From Planctomycetaceae bacterium (GTDB lineage Bacteria > Planctomycetota > Planctomycetia > Planctomycetales > Planctomycetaceae): a stretch of DNA of 64,000 nucleotides. Under the pieces are notes generated by a model. That model searched no databases and was not told where the DNA came from. It saw only the letters and a list, made by a program, of their open reading frames with translations. Each line of letters opens with the position of its first letter. The stretch's first letter is position 1. Below, one piece after another: positions 36,327-45,590 of this stretch. The translations under genes and the position numbers were made by a program. The stretch covers positions 1 through 64,000 of the forward strand of contig JAKFVC010000030.1 in the NCBI GenBank assembly GCA_021732415.1, given 5' to 3'.

Positions 36327-36368
36327 GTGCAGACACGGTAGTGTCGCGTGCAGGCACGATCGTGTCGT
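36327..36368. promoter_or_regulatory. Two tandem 21-bp palindromic repeats (candidate operator)
   Basis: Copy 1 at 36327-36347 begins GTGCAGACACGG and copy 2 at 36348-36368 begins GTGCAGGCACGA. Each holds a dyad (ACACggtaGTGT; CACGATCGTG). The two repeats are directly adjacent, so their centres are 21 bp (two helix turns) apart. They lie about 220 bp before the start of the molybdo-oxidoreductase operon and 165 bp before rfbC, in the 420-bp divergent region, where no other repeat family occurs. Confidence 0.5.
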
Positions 36369-36584
36369 CGCAACGTGATTGCTCGGCGGGGTTTGCAACT
36401 TTTTGTCGGCCGGGTACGATACCCCTCTGATAGACCCATGTGTCGCGACTTATCTGTCTGTGATGCGGGGGTCACTGCCGGCTGGGACATGTTCTTGTTC
36501 GCCGCTGGCTGCGCGTCAACTAGGCATGTCTTATCGTCGTCGGACATCGTGGATTCGGACCATCACCTCAGGGAGACCAACCCC

Positions 36585-37211
36585 ATGCGGGACCGAGAAA
36601 CGCAAGAAAGATACGGGCCGGACGTCAGTCGCCGGTCGTTTTTGAAGGGCTCGGGTGTCGCGGTTGCGGCCACAGCCATCGCTACGGCGGCCGAAGAGGC
36701 CCTGGCGCAGGACAAGAAGGCCGCAAGTGCCGCTTCTTCGTCCAAGGCTCAGGATGTCGAACTCACCATTAATGGGGAAGTTCACAAGCTTAAGCTTGAG
36801 CCGCGTGTCACACTGCTCGATGCCATTCGCAACGACTGCCATCTGACCGGTTGCAAAGAAGTTTGCACGACCAAGAACTGTGGCGCCTGCACGGTGATGA
36901 TCGACGGGAAAGCCGTCTACGCGTGTACTCGGCTGGCGATTGCCGAACAGGGCAAGAAGATTACCACCGTTGAAGCGTTGTCCGCGGGTGGCAAGGTCGA
37001 TCCGGTCATCCCCTGCTTCATCAAGCACGATGCGACGCAGTGCGGTTATTGCACACCGGGTTTCGTGGTCGCGACGCGGGCGTTCCTCAACGAACATCCG
37101 AAGGCGACCCTGGAAGAAATCCAAAAGGGACTCGGCGGCAACCTGTGTCGTTGCGGGACCTATGATGGTGTTGCCAAGTGTGCCCTCGAGCTTGCCAAGG
37201 GAGGTGCCTAA
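36585..37211 (+). CDS. Aldehyde/xanthine dehydrogenase-type 2Fe-2S subunit with Tat signal
   Basis: The 208-residue small subunit of a molybdo-flavoenzyme. It has a Tat signal (SRRSFLKGSGVAVAATAIATAA, about 15-36), then the ferredoxin-like [2Fe-2S] domain with Cys94, Cys99, Cys102 and Cys114 (KNCGACTV motif) and the helical second domain with Cys153, Cys156, Cys188 and Cys190 (QCGYCTPG; NLCRCGTYDG). Cys90 is an extra cysteine. As in E. coli PaoA, the Tat signal on this subunit would bring the whole folded complex to the periplasm. It leads the operon; ATG 36585 follows GGGAG by about 10 nt. Confidence 0.93.
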   Translation: MRDRETQERYGPDVSRRSFLKGSGVAVAATAIATAAEEALAQDKKAASAASSSKAQDVELTINGEVHKLKLEPRVTLLDAIRNDCHLTGCKEVCTTKNCGACTVMIDGKAVYACTRLAIAEQGKKITTVEALSAGGKVDPVIPCFIKHDATQCGYCTPGFVVATRAFLNEHPKATLEEIQKGLGGNLCRCGTYDGVAKCALELAKGGA

Positions 37212-37213
37212 CT

Positions 37214-39400
37214 ATGGCTGAAGAACGCAAATTTGGATGGGGGCCGCGAAAGGACAACGTCCTGATCGGCAAGAGTATACAACGTATCGACGGCTTCGAA
37301 AAAGTTTCTGGCAAGGCGCAGTACACGGCAGATATCAATACGCCGGGGACACTGTATGCCAAGCTGCTGACCTGCACTCATGCGCATGCCAAGCTGAAAA
37401 AACTGGATGTCGAACCGGCGAAGAAGATTCCTGGCGTCCGCGCCGTTTACATCTTCCCCGCGGGCGACCTGAAGGCTGAAGGGGCGGGCGAGATTTTTTG
37501 GGACGGCACGCTGATCGCTGCGGTCGCTGCCGATCGACCCGAGATCGCTGAAGATGGTGTCAAAGCCATCATCGCCGAGTACGAAGTGCTCGATCACATC
37601 GTGGATGAAGAGGACCTCAAGGCTGCGGAAGCCAAGGGGGCGACCAAGGCCGTTGGTAAGAATGCCAAGGGCAAGGTTGAGGATGCGCTGAAGACGGCCA
37701 AGCACGTCCATAAGGGCTACTACGGCGTCCACACCATCAGCCATATGTGCCTGGAACCGCATGGCACGCATTGCGAATGGAAGGCGGACGAGGTTCTCGA
37801 TATCCACGCTTCGACGCAGAACGTCTCGGGACTCGCGGGTCAGTTTGCGGGTCCGCTGGGAATCGATGCTGCGAAAGTCCTGGTGACGGCCAACTTCGAA
37901 GGGGGCGGCTTCGGTTCGAAGTTTGCTGCTGACGAATGGGGTATCGCTGCCGCCAAGATGGCCAAGGAGACGGGTAAGCCGGTCAAGCTGATGCTCGATC
38001 GCGCGACCGAACTCAAGGCCGCGGGAACGCGACCTTCAGGATATATCGACGTGACTCTCGGTGCGGATGAAACGGGCAAGATCGTGGCCTGGGACAGCCA
38101 TCACTGGGGTAGCGGCGGGATCTCGGGCGGTTCGATTCCGGTCGGCGGCATTCCGTATGTCTTCGATTTCGAAAATCGCAGCCGGACGGCCACGCAGTTG
38201 AACTGCAATGTCGGACCGACGCGAGCCTGGCGTGCTCCGCCGCATCCGCAACTGTGTATTCTGACGCACTGTGCCATCGACGATCTGGCCATGAAGATGG
38301 GGAAAGACTCGTACGATGTCTTCCTCACCAATCTGGAGCAGACGGCCGGTACGGCGGCGCATCTGCCCGAGACCTACAAGGCTGAGATGGAAATCGCTGC
38401 CAAGTTGATCGGGTGGAAAGAGAAGTGGCATCCGCACGGGAAAGACGCCGGCAAGGGTGCGGTCAAACGCGGCCTGGGCATGGCGTTGCACACGTGGGGT
38501 GGCGGTGCGGGCGGTTGTGCCTGCAACGTCAAGATCCATGCGGACGGTTCTGTGGAATCGTTCGTCGGCAGCCAGGATATTGGTACCGGGACCCGCACCG
38601 TCATCGCCATTACGCTGGCCGAAACGTTCGGTCTGCCGCTGACTGCGATTAAGGTTAACCTGGGATCGAATCAGTATCCGGCCTCGGCGGCGTCCGGTGG
38701 AAGCATCACCGTCGGTGGCGTGTCGGGGGCTCATCGTCGAGCAGCTCAGACGGCCTTGTGGAAGATCTTTGACCTTGTGGCTGCGAAGTACAAGGTAGAC
38801 GCCGGAACGCTGGCTGCCAAAGAGGGCAGTATCGTCTCGGGAGATAAGAAGGTCTGCACCTGGAAGCAAGCCTCGATGTTGCTGGGTCCGATGGGCCTGG
38901 AAACGAAGGGCGAAGGGCCGGCCGAAGATGGTCTGACCAGTTCGCGCGTCGGTGGAGTGCAGATGGCGGATGTCTCGGTCGATTCCGAAACGGGGATCGT
39001 CCGCATCAACAAGTATGTCGCCGTGCAGGATTGCGGATTGATCATCGATGAACTCACCGCCAAGAGTCAGATCTATGGCGCAGTGATCATGGGCATCGCT
39101 TATGCCCTGAGCGAAGAACGCGTGATGGACAAGAAGACCGGCCGGTATATCAATGCCGACCTGCAGAATTACAAGCTGCCGCGGATCGGGGATATCGGCG
39201 AAATCGTCGTCAATATCTACCAGCCCGACAGCGAGTACAGCCGGGGCGTCATCGGTTTGGGTGAGCCGCCGGTTATTTCCCCGGGTGCGGCGATTTCCAA
39301 TGCGGTCGCGAATGCGTTGGGGGTCCGCGTGCCGGTGGTGCCGCTGACTCCGCAACGTGTGTTGGCTGCTCTGAGCAAAAGTAAAGGAGGCGCGGCATGA
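37214..39400 (+). CDS. Molybdopterin-binding large subunit, aldehyde/xanthine dehydrogenase family
   Basis: The 728-residue catalytic subunit follows the small subunit after two bases; a GGGAGG site lies in the end of the previous gene. Length is close to E. coli PaoC. Visible are VSGKAQYTADINTPGTLYAKLLTC, the GGGFGSKF loop of the cofactor site, GSQDIGTGTRTVIA, SGGSITVGGVSGAHRRAA and the C-terminal catalytic Glu in GLGEPPV (Glu684). It holds the molybdenum cofactor and oxidises an aldehyde or N-heterocycle using water; the exact substrate cannot be read. It has no signal peptide of its own, consistent with export on the small subunit. Confidence 0.93.
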   Translation: MAEERKFGWGPRKDNVLIGKSIQRIDGFEKVSGKAQYTADINTPGTLYAKLLTCTHAHAKLKKLDVEPAKKIPGVRAVYIFPAGDLKAEGAGEIFWDGTLIAAVAADRPEIAEDGVKAIIAEYEVLDHIVDEEDLKAAEAKGATKAVGKNAKGKVEDALKTAKHVHKGYYGVHTISHMCLEPHGTHCEWKADEVLDIHASTQNVSGLAGQFAGPLGIDAAKVLVTANFEGGGFGSKFAADEWGIAAAKMAKETGKPVKLMLDRATELKAAGTRPSGYIDVTLGADETGKIVAWDSHHWGSGGISGGSIPVGGIPYVFDFENRSRTATQLNCNVGPTRAWRAPPHPQLCILTHCAIDDLAMKMGKDSYDVFLTNLEQTAGTAAHLPETYKAEMEIAAKLIGWKEKWHPHGKDAGKGAVKRGLGMALHTWGGGAGGCACNVKIHADGSVESFVGSQDIGTGTRTVIAITLAETFGLPLTAIKVNLGSNQYPASAASGGSITVGGVSGAHRRAAQTALWKIFDLVAAKYKVDAGTLAAKEGSIVSGDKKVCTWKQASMLLGPMGLETKGEGPAEDGLTSSRVGGVQMADVSVDSETGIVRINKYVAVQDCGLIIDELTAKSQIYGAVIMGIAYALSEERVMDKKTGRYINADLQNYKLPRIGDIGEIVVNIYQPDSEYSRGVIGLGEPPVISPGAAISNAVANALGVRVPVVPLTPQRVLAALSKSKGGAA

Positions 39401-40395
39401 AGAATTTTGAATTTGCCAGCCCACAAACCGAAGCCGAAGCGGTGGGCCTGTTGCAGGATCATGGAGGCCGCACGGCGGTCCTCGCGGGAGGGACTGATCT
39501 GGTCGGCTTATTGCAAGCCGATCTGGTCGCCCCGGAACGCGTGGTCGATGTGCGTCAGATTCAGTCGATGTCGGGTGTCCGACGTGAAGCCGACGGCCTG
39601 TGGGTCGGGGCCCTCACGACGTTGGACGATGTCCTCGCCAGCCCGCTGTTGAAGCCCTATCTGTCGCTGGTTCAGGTGGCGGATGCCCATCATGCCATTC
39701 AGATCCAGTCCAGCGGGACATTGGGAGGCGACTTGTGTCACCTGCCGAACTGCTGGTACTACCGGAATGGATACGGTCTGCTGGCGATGAAGGATGGCGA
39801 ATCGCTGGTAGAAACGGGCGACAACCGTTACCACGCGATCCTCGGGAATTCGGGACCGGCGAAGTTTGTGAACGCGTCGCGGTTTGCTCCGGCATTGATT
39901 GCCTGGGGAGCCAAGGTGCGGATCATCGGCCCGGCCCCGGAGCAAGTGGAAGTGGTTCCGCTGGAATACTTCTACATCTCGCCGAAATCGGCCAATCAGG
40001 GGAACACGATCCTGAAGCCGGGTCAGTTGATTTCGCACATCTGGCTGCCGGCGATCGAACCGACCCATGTCAGCGCGACGTACGAAGTGCTGCAGATGGA
40101 AGGTCTCGATTGGCCGTTGGCGACGGCGTCGGTGACGTTGGATGTCGAAGGGGGCATCGTGCGGGCGGCTCGCGTGGTGTTGGGGCATGTGGCACCGACA
40201 CCGTGGGTGTCGCAGGAGGCCGCGTCACTGCTGCGGAATCAGATGGTGACCGAAGACTTGGCCAATGCGGTCGGTGCGGCGGCGGTTTCCAAAGCCACAC
40301 CATTGTCCAACAACGAGTACAAGGTGCAGATTGCCAAGACAGCCGTCAAGCGGGCGGTGTTGAAGGCGGTCGGTCAACTGGAAGGAGGGCTGTAA
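39397..40395 (+). CDS. FAD-binding subunit, xanthine dehydrogenase-type
   Basis: The 332-residue FAD subunit overlaps the previous gene by four bases (ATGA) and has AAGGAGG upstream. It shows the FAD site AGGTDLVGLL (30-39), TTLDDVLASPLL and SSGTLGGDLC (105-114). PaoB and 4-hydroxybenzoyl-CoA reductase beta carry an extra [4Fe-4S] cluster in the loop after this point; here the loop has CHLPNCWYYRNGYG with only Cys114 and Cys119, and lacks the two later Cys of PaoB. The cluster may be missing or completed by another protein. It transfers electrons from the iron-sulfur subunit to an acceptor. Confidence 0.92.
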   Translation: MKNFEFASPQTEAEAVGLLQDHGGRTAVLAGGTDLVGLLQADLVAPERVVDVRQIQSMSGVRREADGLWVGALTTLDDVLASPLLKPYLSLVQVADAHHAIQIQSSGTLGGDLCHLPNCWYYRNGYGLLAMKDGESLVETGDNRYHAILGNSGPAKFVNASRFAPALIAWGAKVRIIGPAPEQVEVVPLEYFYISPKSANQGNTILKPGQLISHIWLPAIEPTHVSATYEVLQMEGLDWPLATASVTLDVEGGIVRAARVVLGHVAPTPWVSQEAASLLRNQMVTEDLANAVGAAAVSKATPLSNNEYKVQIAKTAVKRAVLKAVGQLEGGL

Positions 40396-40398
40396 GCC

Positions 40399-40620
40399 AT
40401 GTCTGACGAACTGTCGCAACTCCCCCAGGCGGAGCGTTGTACGAACTTGCTGTGCAAGGGCCTTTATTTGAATGTCGGCCAGCCCCCCGGAAAACGGGTG
40501 ACCGGCGATGGCAACTTCTGGTGCGGCAAGACGCAAACGATCATCGGTCCTGACCGCAACTTCGTCGGTGACGGCGAATGCCGCCACACCGGACGCAGTT
40601 GCTACGAGGGGAATACGTAA
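40399..40620 (+). CDS. Cysteine-rich small protein of the molybdo-oxidoreductase operon
   Basis: A 73-residue protein that starts three bases after the FAD subunit with AAGGAGGG before it, so it is translated as part of the operon. It has five Cys (14, 19, 42, 61, 68) in RCTNLLC, FWCGKT, GECRHT and SCYEG. No signal peptide and no named family seen. The Cys pattern could hold an iron-sulfur cluster or zinc. Its place suggests a partner, assembly factor or electron carrier of the enzyme. A strong terminator follows 32 bp later. Confidence 0.8.
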   Translation: MSDELSQLPQAERCTNLLCKGLYLNVGQPPGKRVTGDGNFWCGKTQTIIGPDRNFVGDGECRHTGRSCYEGNT

Positions 40621-40652
40621 GTCTTTCGATACCAGTCGATTGAGTGAATTTC

Positions 40653-40688
40653 GAGCCCGGTCTTCGAGATGAAGTCCGGGCTCTTTTT
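40653..40688 (+). terminator. Terminator of the molybdo-oxidoreductase operon
   Basis: GAGCCCGG and CCGGGCTC arms with an inner CTTC/GAAG pairing, then TTTTT. It follows the fourth gene at 32 bp and closes the operon. Confidence 0.9.
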
Positions 40689-40755
40689 ATGACCGTTGGA
40701 AATAAGTTGAAATTGACGTACGTCGTTGTTGACGTATTATTGTGGCTGAGCGTAC

Positions 40756-40934
40756 CGTGGGACGGGTCTCCAGGCCCGTCCGTCCAATTTTCGTAATGTC
40801 GCAAGCTCTGATAGACGGCTGGATCTTCAAAACTTCGTGTCCTTTGTGACCTTCTGTTCCAATTCTTTTTAAACAGAAGATCACAAAGGTCACGAAGAAG
40901 GAGGGGACGGACGGGCCTGGAGACCCGTCCCACG
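40756..40934. repeat. REP1 pair enclosing a TRI1 pair
   Basis: Outer copies 40756-40781 and 40909-40934; inner TRI1 40833-40858 / 40871-40896. The layout is the same as at 20651-20938 and 51983-52190, but with different spacer lengths. It lies just before the first STAND ATPase gene. Confidence 0.92.
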
Positions 40935-40973
40935 ATACTTTCGACCTGTTCCACGACAGCACTGGACGGACCT

Positions 40974-42149
40974 ATGAAAGCGAATCCTGGCGGCAGTATT
41001 GACCCGCAGAATGTAGTGGGTCGCGATCGCCTCATTGAACAGATCTGGAACACGCTGGAAGGGCAGAGCGTCATCCTGACTGCTGAGCGACGCATTGGGA
41101 AAACCTCCGTGATCAAGAAGATGCAGGCGGAGCCGCGGGCGGGGTCTCATCCTGTGTTTCAAGATCTGGAAAGTGTCCACTCGCCGGAAGAGTTTGCCCT
41201 GTTGGTTTACGAAAAAGTGCAGAACTTCTTGGGGCTGTGGAAACGGGTGGCGAACAGTGCCCAACGCTTCTTGCAGGAACACCGCATCGAAGCGGCCGGC
41301 GTTGCGCTGGAGGCACACGGCACTCGTCACTGGAAAGGTTTTTTAGAACGATCGATCGAGGACCTGACGAATGCCCGTGGCCAGCAGCAACTCGTGTTCT
41401 TCTGGGACGAGTTCCCCTACATGCTCGACAACATCTGGCAGCGGGAAGGGGCTAAGTCGGTTGGGGAATTGCTCGATACGTTGCGGGCCCTGCGGCAAAG
41501 TCATCCGTCGTTTCGCATGGTGCTGACTGGATCCATCGGCCTGCATCACATCCTGGCGCGGCTCAAGGCCGATGGGTATCGGAATGCACCGTTCAATGAC
41601 ATGCTCAAAATTGAGGTCCCGCCGTTGGACCTGGTGGATGCTCAGCAGTTGGCACAGCGATTGATTGAGGGGGAACAGTTGGTCTGTCCCGACATGGGTC
41701 GTGCGACGGCTGCCATTGCGTTTCTGGTCGATGGGTTTCCCTACTACATTCACCACATCGTCCGCGAACTCAAGAACCGGCGCAGCGTCGTGGACCCGGA
41801 TAAAGTGCTCGCGATCATTGAGCATTTCACTCAGGATGCGAGCGATCCGTGGAATCTGACGCATTATCGCGACCGTATCGGCGACTACTACCCGAACCCC
41901 GAGGATGCGACCGCGGTGCGTTTGATCTTGGACACGGTGGCGTCGCACGCAGGGCCGCTGGAACTCTCGCAGTTGATGGCCGAGTTACAGTCGCAGACCT
42001 CGGTGCTCGGTTCGCGGGACCGTGTGCTGCAGTTGTTGCGGATGCTGGAACTGGATCATTACATCACACATCACGGCGATCGGTCGTATGACTTTCGGTT
42101 TAGTTTGATTGAACGGTGGTGGAGGCATGATCGGGACTTGAGCCCGTAA
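40974..42149 (+). CDS. STAND/archaeal-type AAA ATPase with winged-helix C-terminus
   Basis: The 391-residue product is a P-loop ATPase of the ATPase_2/STAND type. Walker A is AERRIGKTS (37-45), Walker B LVFFWDEF (140-147) with Asp145/Glu146. A sensor-1-like VLTGSIGLHHIL comes after it, and then a lid and winged-helix-like region (LDTVASHAGPLELSQLMAELQSQTSVLGSRDRVLQLLRMLELDHYITHHG). There is no TPR or other sensor repeat and no clear effector domain. STAND ATPases act as switches in signalling and immunity. It is the first gene after the nested repeat cluster; its neighbour is a second ATPase of the same general class. Confidence 0.85.
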   Translation: MKANPGGSIDPQNVVGRDRLIEQIWNTLEGQSVILTAERRIGKTSVIKKMQAEPRAGSHPVFQDLESVHSPEEFALLVYEKVQNFLGLWKRVANSAQRFLQEHRIEAAGVALEAHGTRHWKGFLERSIEDLTNARGQQQLVFFWDEFPYMLDNIWQREGAKSVGELLDTLRALRQSHPSFRMVLTGSIGLHHILARLKADGYRNAPFNDMLKIEVPPLDLVDAQQLAQRLIEGEQLVCPDMGRATAAIAFLVDGFPYYIHHIVRELKNRRSVVDPDKVLAIIEHFTQDASDPWNLTHYRDRIGDYYPNPEDATAVRLILDTVASHAGPLELSQLMAELQSQTSVLGSRDRVLQLLRMLELDHYITHHGDRSYDFRFSLIERWWRHDRDLSP

Positions 42150-42152
42150 TCC

Positions 42153-42374
42153 GTAGGATGGCCGCCCCGGCCGTCGTGTTCTTGGGTTGCGCGGCAAAGT
42201 TACATGTCTCCCACTGCGCGTTTCTTCGTGTCCTTCGTGACCTTCTGTTCCAATTCTTTTTTTACAGAAGGTCACGAAGGACACAAAGGAATGCGCTGCG
42301 TTGTCTATTCTTGTTGTTTGTGGCGGTAAAGAAGTAAGGGTTCGCCCGACTCTGGAGAGTCAGGCTACGAGATC
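42153..42374. repeat. REP2 copy, TRI1 pair and REP6-like copy
   Basis: A single REP2 left copy starts at 42153 (GTAGGATGGCCGCC...). The TRI1 pair follows at about 42223-42290 (TTCGTGTCCTTCGTGACC... and complement). A REP6-like copy GACTCTGGAGAGTCAGGCTAC lies near 42346-42367. Together they fill the gap between the two ATPase genes. Confidence 0.85.
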
Positions 42375-42383
42375 GCAATCCAC

Positions 42384-44945
42384 ATGGCTGAAACACGACA
42401 AATCTGGCGATTCACTCCTAGTCGAACGGAACCTGCCGTTCTGGAGACGATCTTCGTTCAGCGGCAGAATCTGTTGACGGACACGCTGGATCAAATCCGC
42501 GATAGCGCGACGACGGGCGATAAACATCACCTCTTGTTCGTCGGGCCGCGCGGCATCGGGAAGACGCATTTGCTCTCGCTCATTCGGCATCGTGTGAATG
42601 CTGATGCCACCCTGCGAGACCGCCTGCGCGTCGCCTGGTTGAATGAGGATGAAACGAGCACCTCGTTTCTGGAGTTGCTGGTTCGGATCTATCGTGCCCT
42701 GTCGGCGGGATATCCGACACAGTTTTCCGAACAGCATCTGCAAGAGACCTTCAATCGCCAGGCGGCGGACGGGCAGCGATTTCTCGAACAGCAGTTGTTG
42801 CATTGCCTGGGTGACAACACGCTGTTGCTGCTGGTTGAGAATCTCGATGAGTTGTTCAAGGGATTGGGAGATGCGGGGCAGAAGGCGTGGCGAGCTTTCC
42901 TGCAGGAGCATCCGATCGCCTGTCAGATCGCGACGTCGCAAAGTTTGTTCGCCGCGATCTCACGCCGCGCGACGCCGTTTTTTGGATTCTTTTCGGTTCA
43001 TCATCTGCAGCCGCTGACCGTCACCGAGGCCCAGGCGCTCTTATTGAAGATCGCACAGCAGGCAGGGAATGAGACTCTGGTTGCCTATTTGCGGACTCCG
43101 GAAGGCCGTTCGCGTGTGCGGGCCCTGCACCATCTGGCTGGCGGCAATCATCGAGTGTATGTAGTGCTTGCTGAGTTCATCGATCGTGATTCGCTGGATG
43201 AACTGGTGGGACCGTTTGAAGAGATGGTGGATGGTCTCACGCCGTATTATCAGGAACGATTACGTTGGCTGGCGCCCCAGCAGCGGCGCATTATTGAGTT
43301 GCTCTGCACGCAGAAAGAACCGCTGGCGGTGAAGGAGATTTCGCGGCAGTTGTTCTCGAAAGAGCAGACGATTGCCAGCCAGTTGAAGAAGCTGAAGCAG
43401 TTGGGGTATGTGAATTCATCCCCACGTGGTCGCGAGTCTCTCTACGAACTGACCGAGCCGTTGATGCGGTTGTCGTTTGAGGTGAAAGAGAACCAGCGTG
43501 AGCCGTTGCGGTTGATCGTTGACTTTCTACGCGTGTGGTATCGCCCCGAGCAACTGCAGACGAAGCTGGCTCAGGCGATTACTTCTTCAAGCCCCACGCG
43601 ACCGCATTTGCAGGCGGCGGTGTCGCGCGGCGGGCAGTCGGATCTGCGGTTGGAGATGCTCGAGCGGGATATCAGCACGGCTCAGGAAACACAGTCGTGG
43701 GAAGAGATCGTCACCGCAATGGAAGAGCGGGCCCATGTGCGGGGGACGGCGAATGACTGGTTCGAGTTGGGGAACGCTCAGGATGAGATCTTGCGGTTTG
43801 CCGACGCGGTGGCGAGCTATGACAAAGCCCTGGCGATTGATTCCTCGCTGGCGTACGTCTGGAATAATCGTGGGAATTCGCTGGCGGATATGAATCGGCA
43901 GGCAGAGGCGTTGGAGAGTTATGACAAGGCGATTGCCCACATTCAGGATGACGCGTTCTTGTGGAACAATCGGGGCAACCTGTTGTTCAACATGCGGCGT
44001 TATTCGGATGCTCTCGTCAGTTGTGATCGGGCGATTGGGCTTGATCCGAATCTGGAGGCGTCGTGGAACAATCGCGGTAATGCGCTGTATCAGATTGGTC
44101 GCTATACCGAATCGCTGGAAAGCTACGATCGGGCATTGGCGATCACTCCCGAGTTTGCCCTGGCCTGGAACAATCGCGGGAGTGCCCTGGAGAGCTTGGG
44201 GCGTTATGAGGACGCGCTCGAAAGCTACGAAATCTCGCTCACGATCAACCCGGCTGATTCGGATGCCTGGAACAATCGCGGGACGGCGTACTTCAAATTG
44301 AATCGAATTCCGGAAGCCTTGAAGGACTATCAGCAAGCCTTGGAGATCGACCCGCAAAACTGCGGAGCCTGGAACAATCAGGGGGACGCGTTGCTCAATA
44401 CGGGGTATTTCGTGGAGGCCTTGGCGAGTCTCGACAGGGCCATCGCGTTGGATCCGCTGGGTGCCTACCCGCACATGAATCGGGTGGAGGCGCTGTTGGG
44501 ACTGCGGAAATGGGATGCGGCGTTTTCCGCGTTGAAGACCGCCTTGGCTTCGACCTGGCCGAATGCGGAATCACACGCGGGTGATATTGTCGGCATGCTG
44601 AAGGGGGTGCTGGCGGGGAGTGAAGAGGCGGCGGCCCGCAAGGAACGCGTCGTGCGGCTGGTCAATCACTATCGCGATGCGGGGTTGATTTCGTATTTCG
44701 CCGAGGGGCTCGTGCGCAGCCTGAAGTTCTGGAAGAGTTCCATGTTCAACCACAAGGTGCTCGACGAGTGGCGGCTGTTGTGGCTGGAGTTGAAGGACCA
44801 ATATCCCGGATTGGAGCTGGCCATTCGGCTGTTTGATGCGGGGTCGCGGTACTTGATGACGAATGACGAACGCGTGTTGCTGGACTTGATCGCGACTGAA
44901 CGTGAGATCGCGCGGCAGGCGTTGGGGTTGGTTGCGGAACGCTGA
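42384..44945 (+). CDS. STAND ATPase with winged-helix and TPR array
   Basis: An 853-residue protein with three parts. The ATPase has Walker A VGPRGIGKTHLL (53-64) and Walker B LLLVENLDEL (149-158). A winged-helix region (about 305-375: IIELLCTQKEPLAVKEISRQLFSKEQTIASQLKKLKQLGYVNSSP) follows. A run of about eight TPRs (about 455-735) with the repeating WNNRGN motif comes next, then a helical C-terminal domain of about 110 residues that I do not recognise. TPRs usually bind a partner protein. The start MAETRQIW is preceded by a 234-bp repeat-filled gap after the first ATPase gene, so co-transcription is not certain. Confidence 0.88.
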   Translation: MAETRQIWRFTPSRTEPAVLETIFVQRQNLLTDTLDQIRDSATTGDKHHLLFVGPRGIGKTHLLSLIRHRVNADATLRDRLRVAWLNEDETSTSFLELLVRIYRALSAGYPTQFSEQHLQETFNRQAADGQRFLEQQLLHCLGDNTLLLLVENLDELFKGLGDAGQKAWRAFLQEHPIACQIATSQSLFAAISRRATPFFGFFSVHHLQPLTVTEAQALLLKIAQQAGNETLVAYLRTPEGRSRVRALHHLAGGNHRVYVVLAEFIDRDSLDELVGPFEEMVDGLTPYYQERLRWLAPQQRRIIELLCTQKEPLAVKEISRQLFSKEQTIASQLKKLKQLGYVNSSPRGRESLYELTEPLMRLSFEVKENQREPLRLIVDFLRVWYRPEQLQTKLAQAITSSSPTRPHLQAAVSRGGQSDLRLEMLERDISTAQETQSWEEIVTAMEERAHVRGTANDWFELGNAQDEILRFADAVASYDKALAIDSSLAYVWNNRGNSLADMNRQAEALESYDKAIAHIQDDAFLWNNRGNLLFNMRRYSDALVSCDRAIGLDPNLEASWNNRGNALYQIGRYTESLESYDRALAITPEFALAWNNRGSALESLGRYEDALESYEISLTINPADSDAWNNRGTAYFKLNRIPEALKDYQQALEIDPQNCGAWNNQGDALLNTGYFVEALASLDRAIALDPLGAYPHMNRVEALLGLRKWDAAFSALKTALASTWPNAESHAGDIVGMLKGVLAGSEEAAARKERVVRLVNHYRDAGLISYFAEGLVRSLKFWKSSMFNHKVLDEWRLLWLELKDQYPGLELAIRLFDAGSRYLMTNDERVLLDLIATEREIARQALGLVAER

Positions 44946-44950
44946 TCGCA

Positions 44951-45092
44951 TTTGGACTGCGGTGACTCATCACCGCTTTCCAATCTGGTTGACTTTCAAA
45001 TCCTGGCAAGGTGAGTCGCTTGATGGCCTCGCGAGTTGTTTCGGCTATTGGACCTGATATGAGAAAGCGGTGATGAATCACCGCAGTCCAAA
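44951..45092. repeat. PAL2 inverted pair
   Basis: Left 44951-44980 (TTTGGACTGCGGTGACTCATC...) and right 45063-45092. Each copy is a hairpin GCGGTGA/TCACCGC. It follows the ATPase-TPR gene directly. A decayed single copy is at 15080. Confidence 0.9.
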
Positions 45093-45590
45093 TGGTTAGC
45101 TCTCGTGGGCGATTTGGTTCGCATGCGAACGAGATTGGCCACTACGGTCAGTTTTTCAGCCAGCGTGGGGCTTTGATCAAATTTGGGTGAGGCCACTCTG
45201 ATGGTTTCTCGTTTGGCAAATGGATTCTGCGATCCATCCAGAAGAAATCTGGCCTTGGGAAACTTTTTTCCTCAAGTTGACGTCTTAGAGGGAATTGCCG
45301 AATGCAACGACCCCCGTTGCAGAATCGCCTCATGATGCCATGAGGTGTCGCGCAGTCGCAACACCCCCGCGGACGGGCCAACCCCCGCCACATTTTCTAC
45401 GGCCAGCATTTGGCCTGATGTTTTCCAGGCATTTACGTTCACACTCCACTTATGTTTCGCGATCACCGGGCCACTGGTCCGTGATTTGCCTTATCAGGGT
45501 GATACTCGCAGGGGCCATGTTGACTTTGGCCCACGCAGCACTGTTGTTCCCACACCCGTGACACGACACCCTGTTGGATTCGTTCGCACT
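45093..45590. other. Intergenic region without a convincing gene
   Basis: About 500 bases between the PAL2 pair and the STAS gene. Short open frames exist on both strands, but none has a recognisable product. A CTTTTTTCCTC stretch near 45260 and the GTTGC/GCAAC inverted bits near 45303-45320 are the only visible structure. The promoter of the STAS gene should be in the right half. Confidence 0.4.

Noticed and set aside
43587-44474. Minus-strand open frame of 295 codons over the TPR region
   Set aside because: It mirrors the repeats of the TPR gene; the repeats RxxPxIVP come from the WNNRGN codons in reverse.
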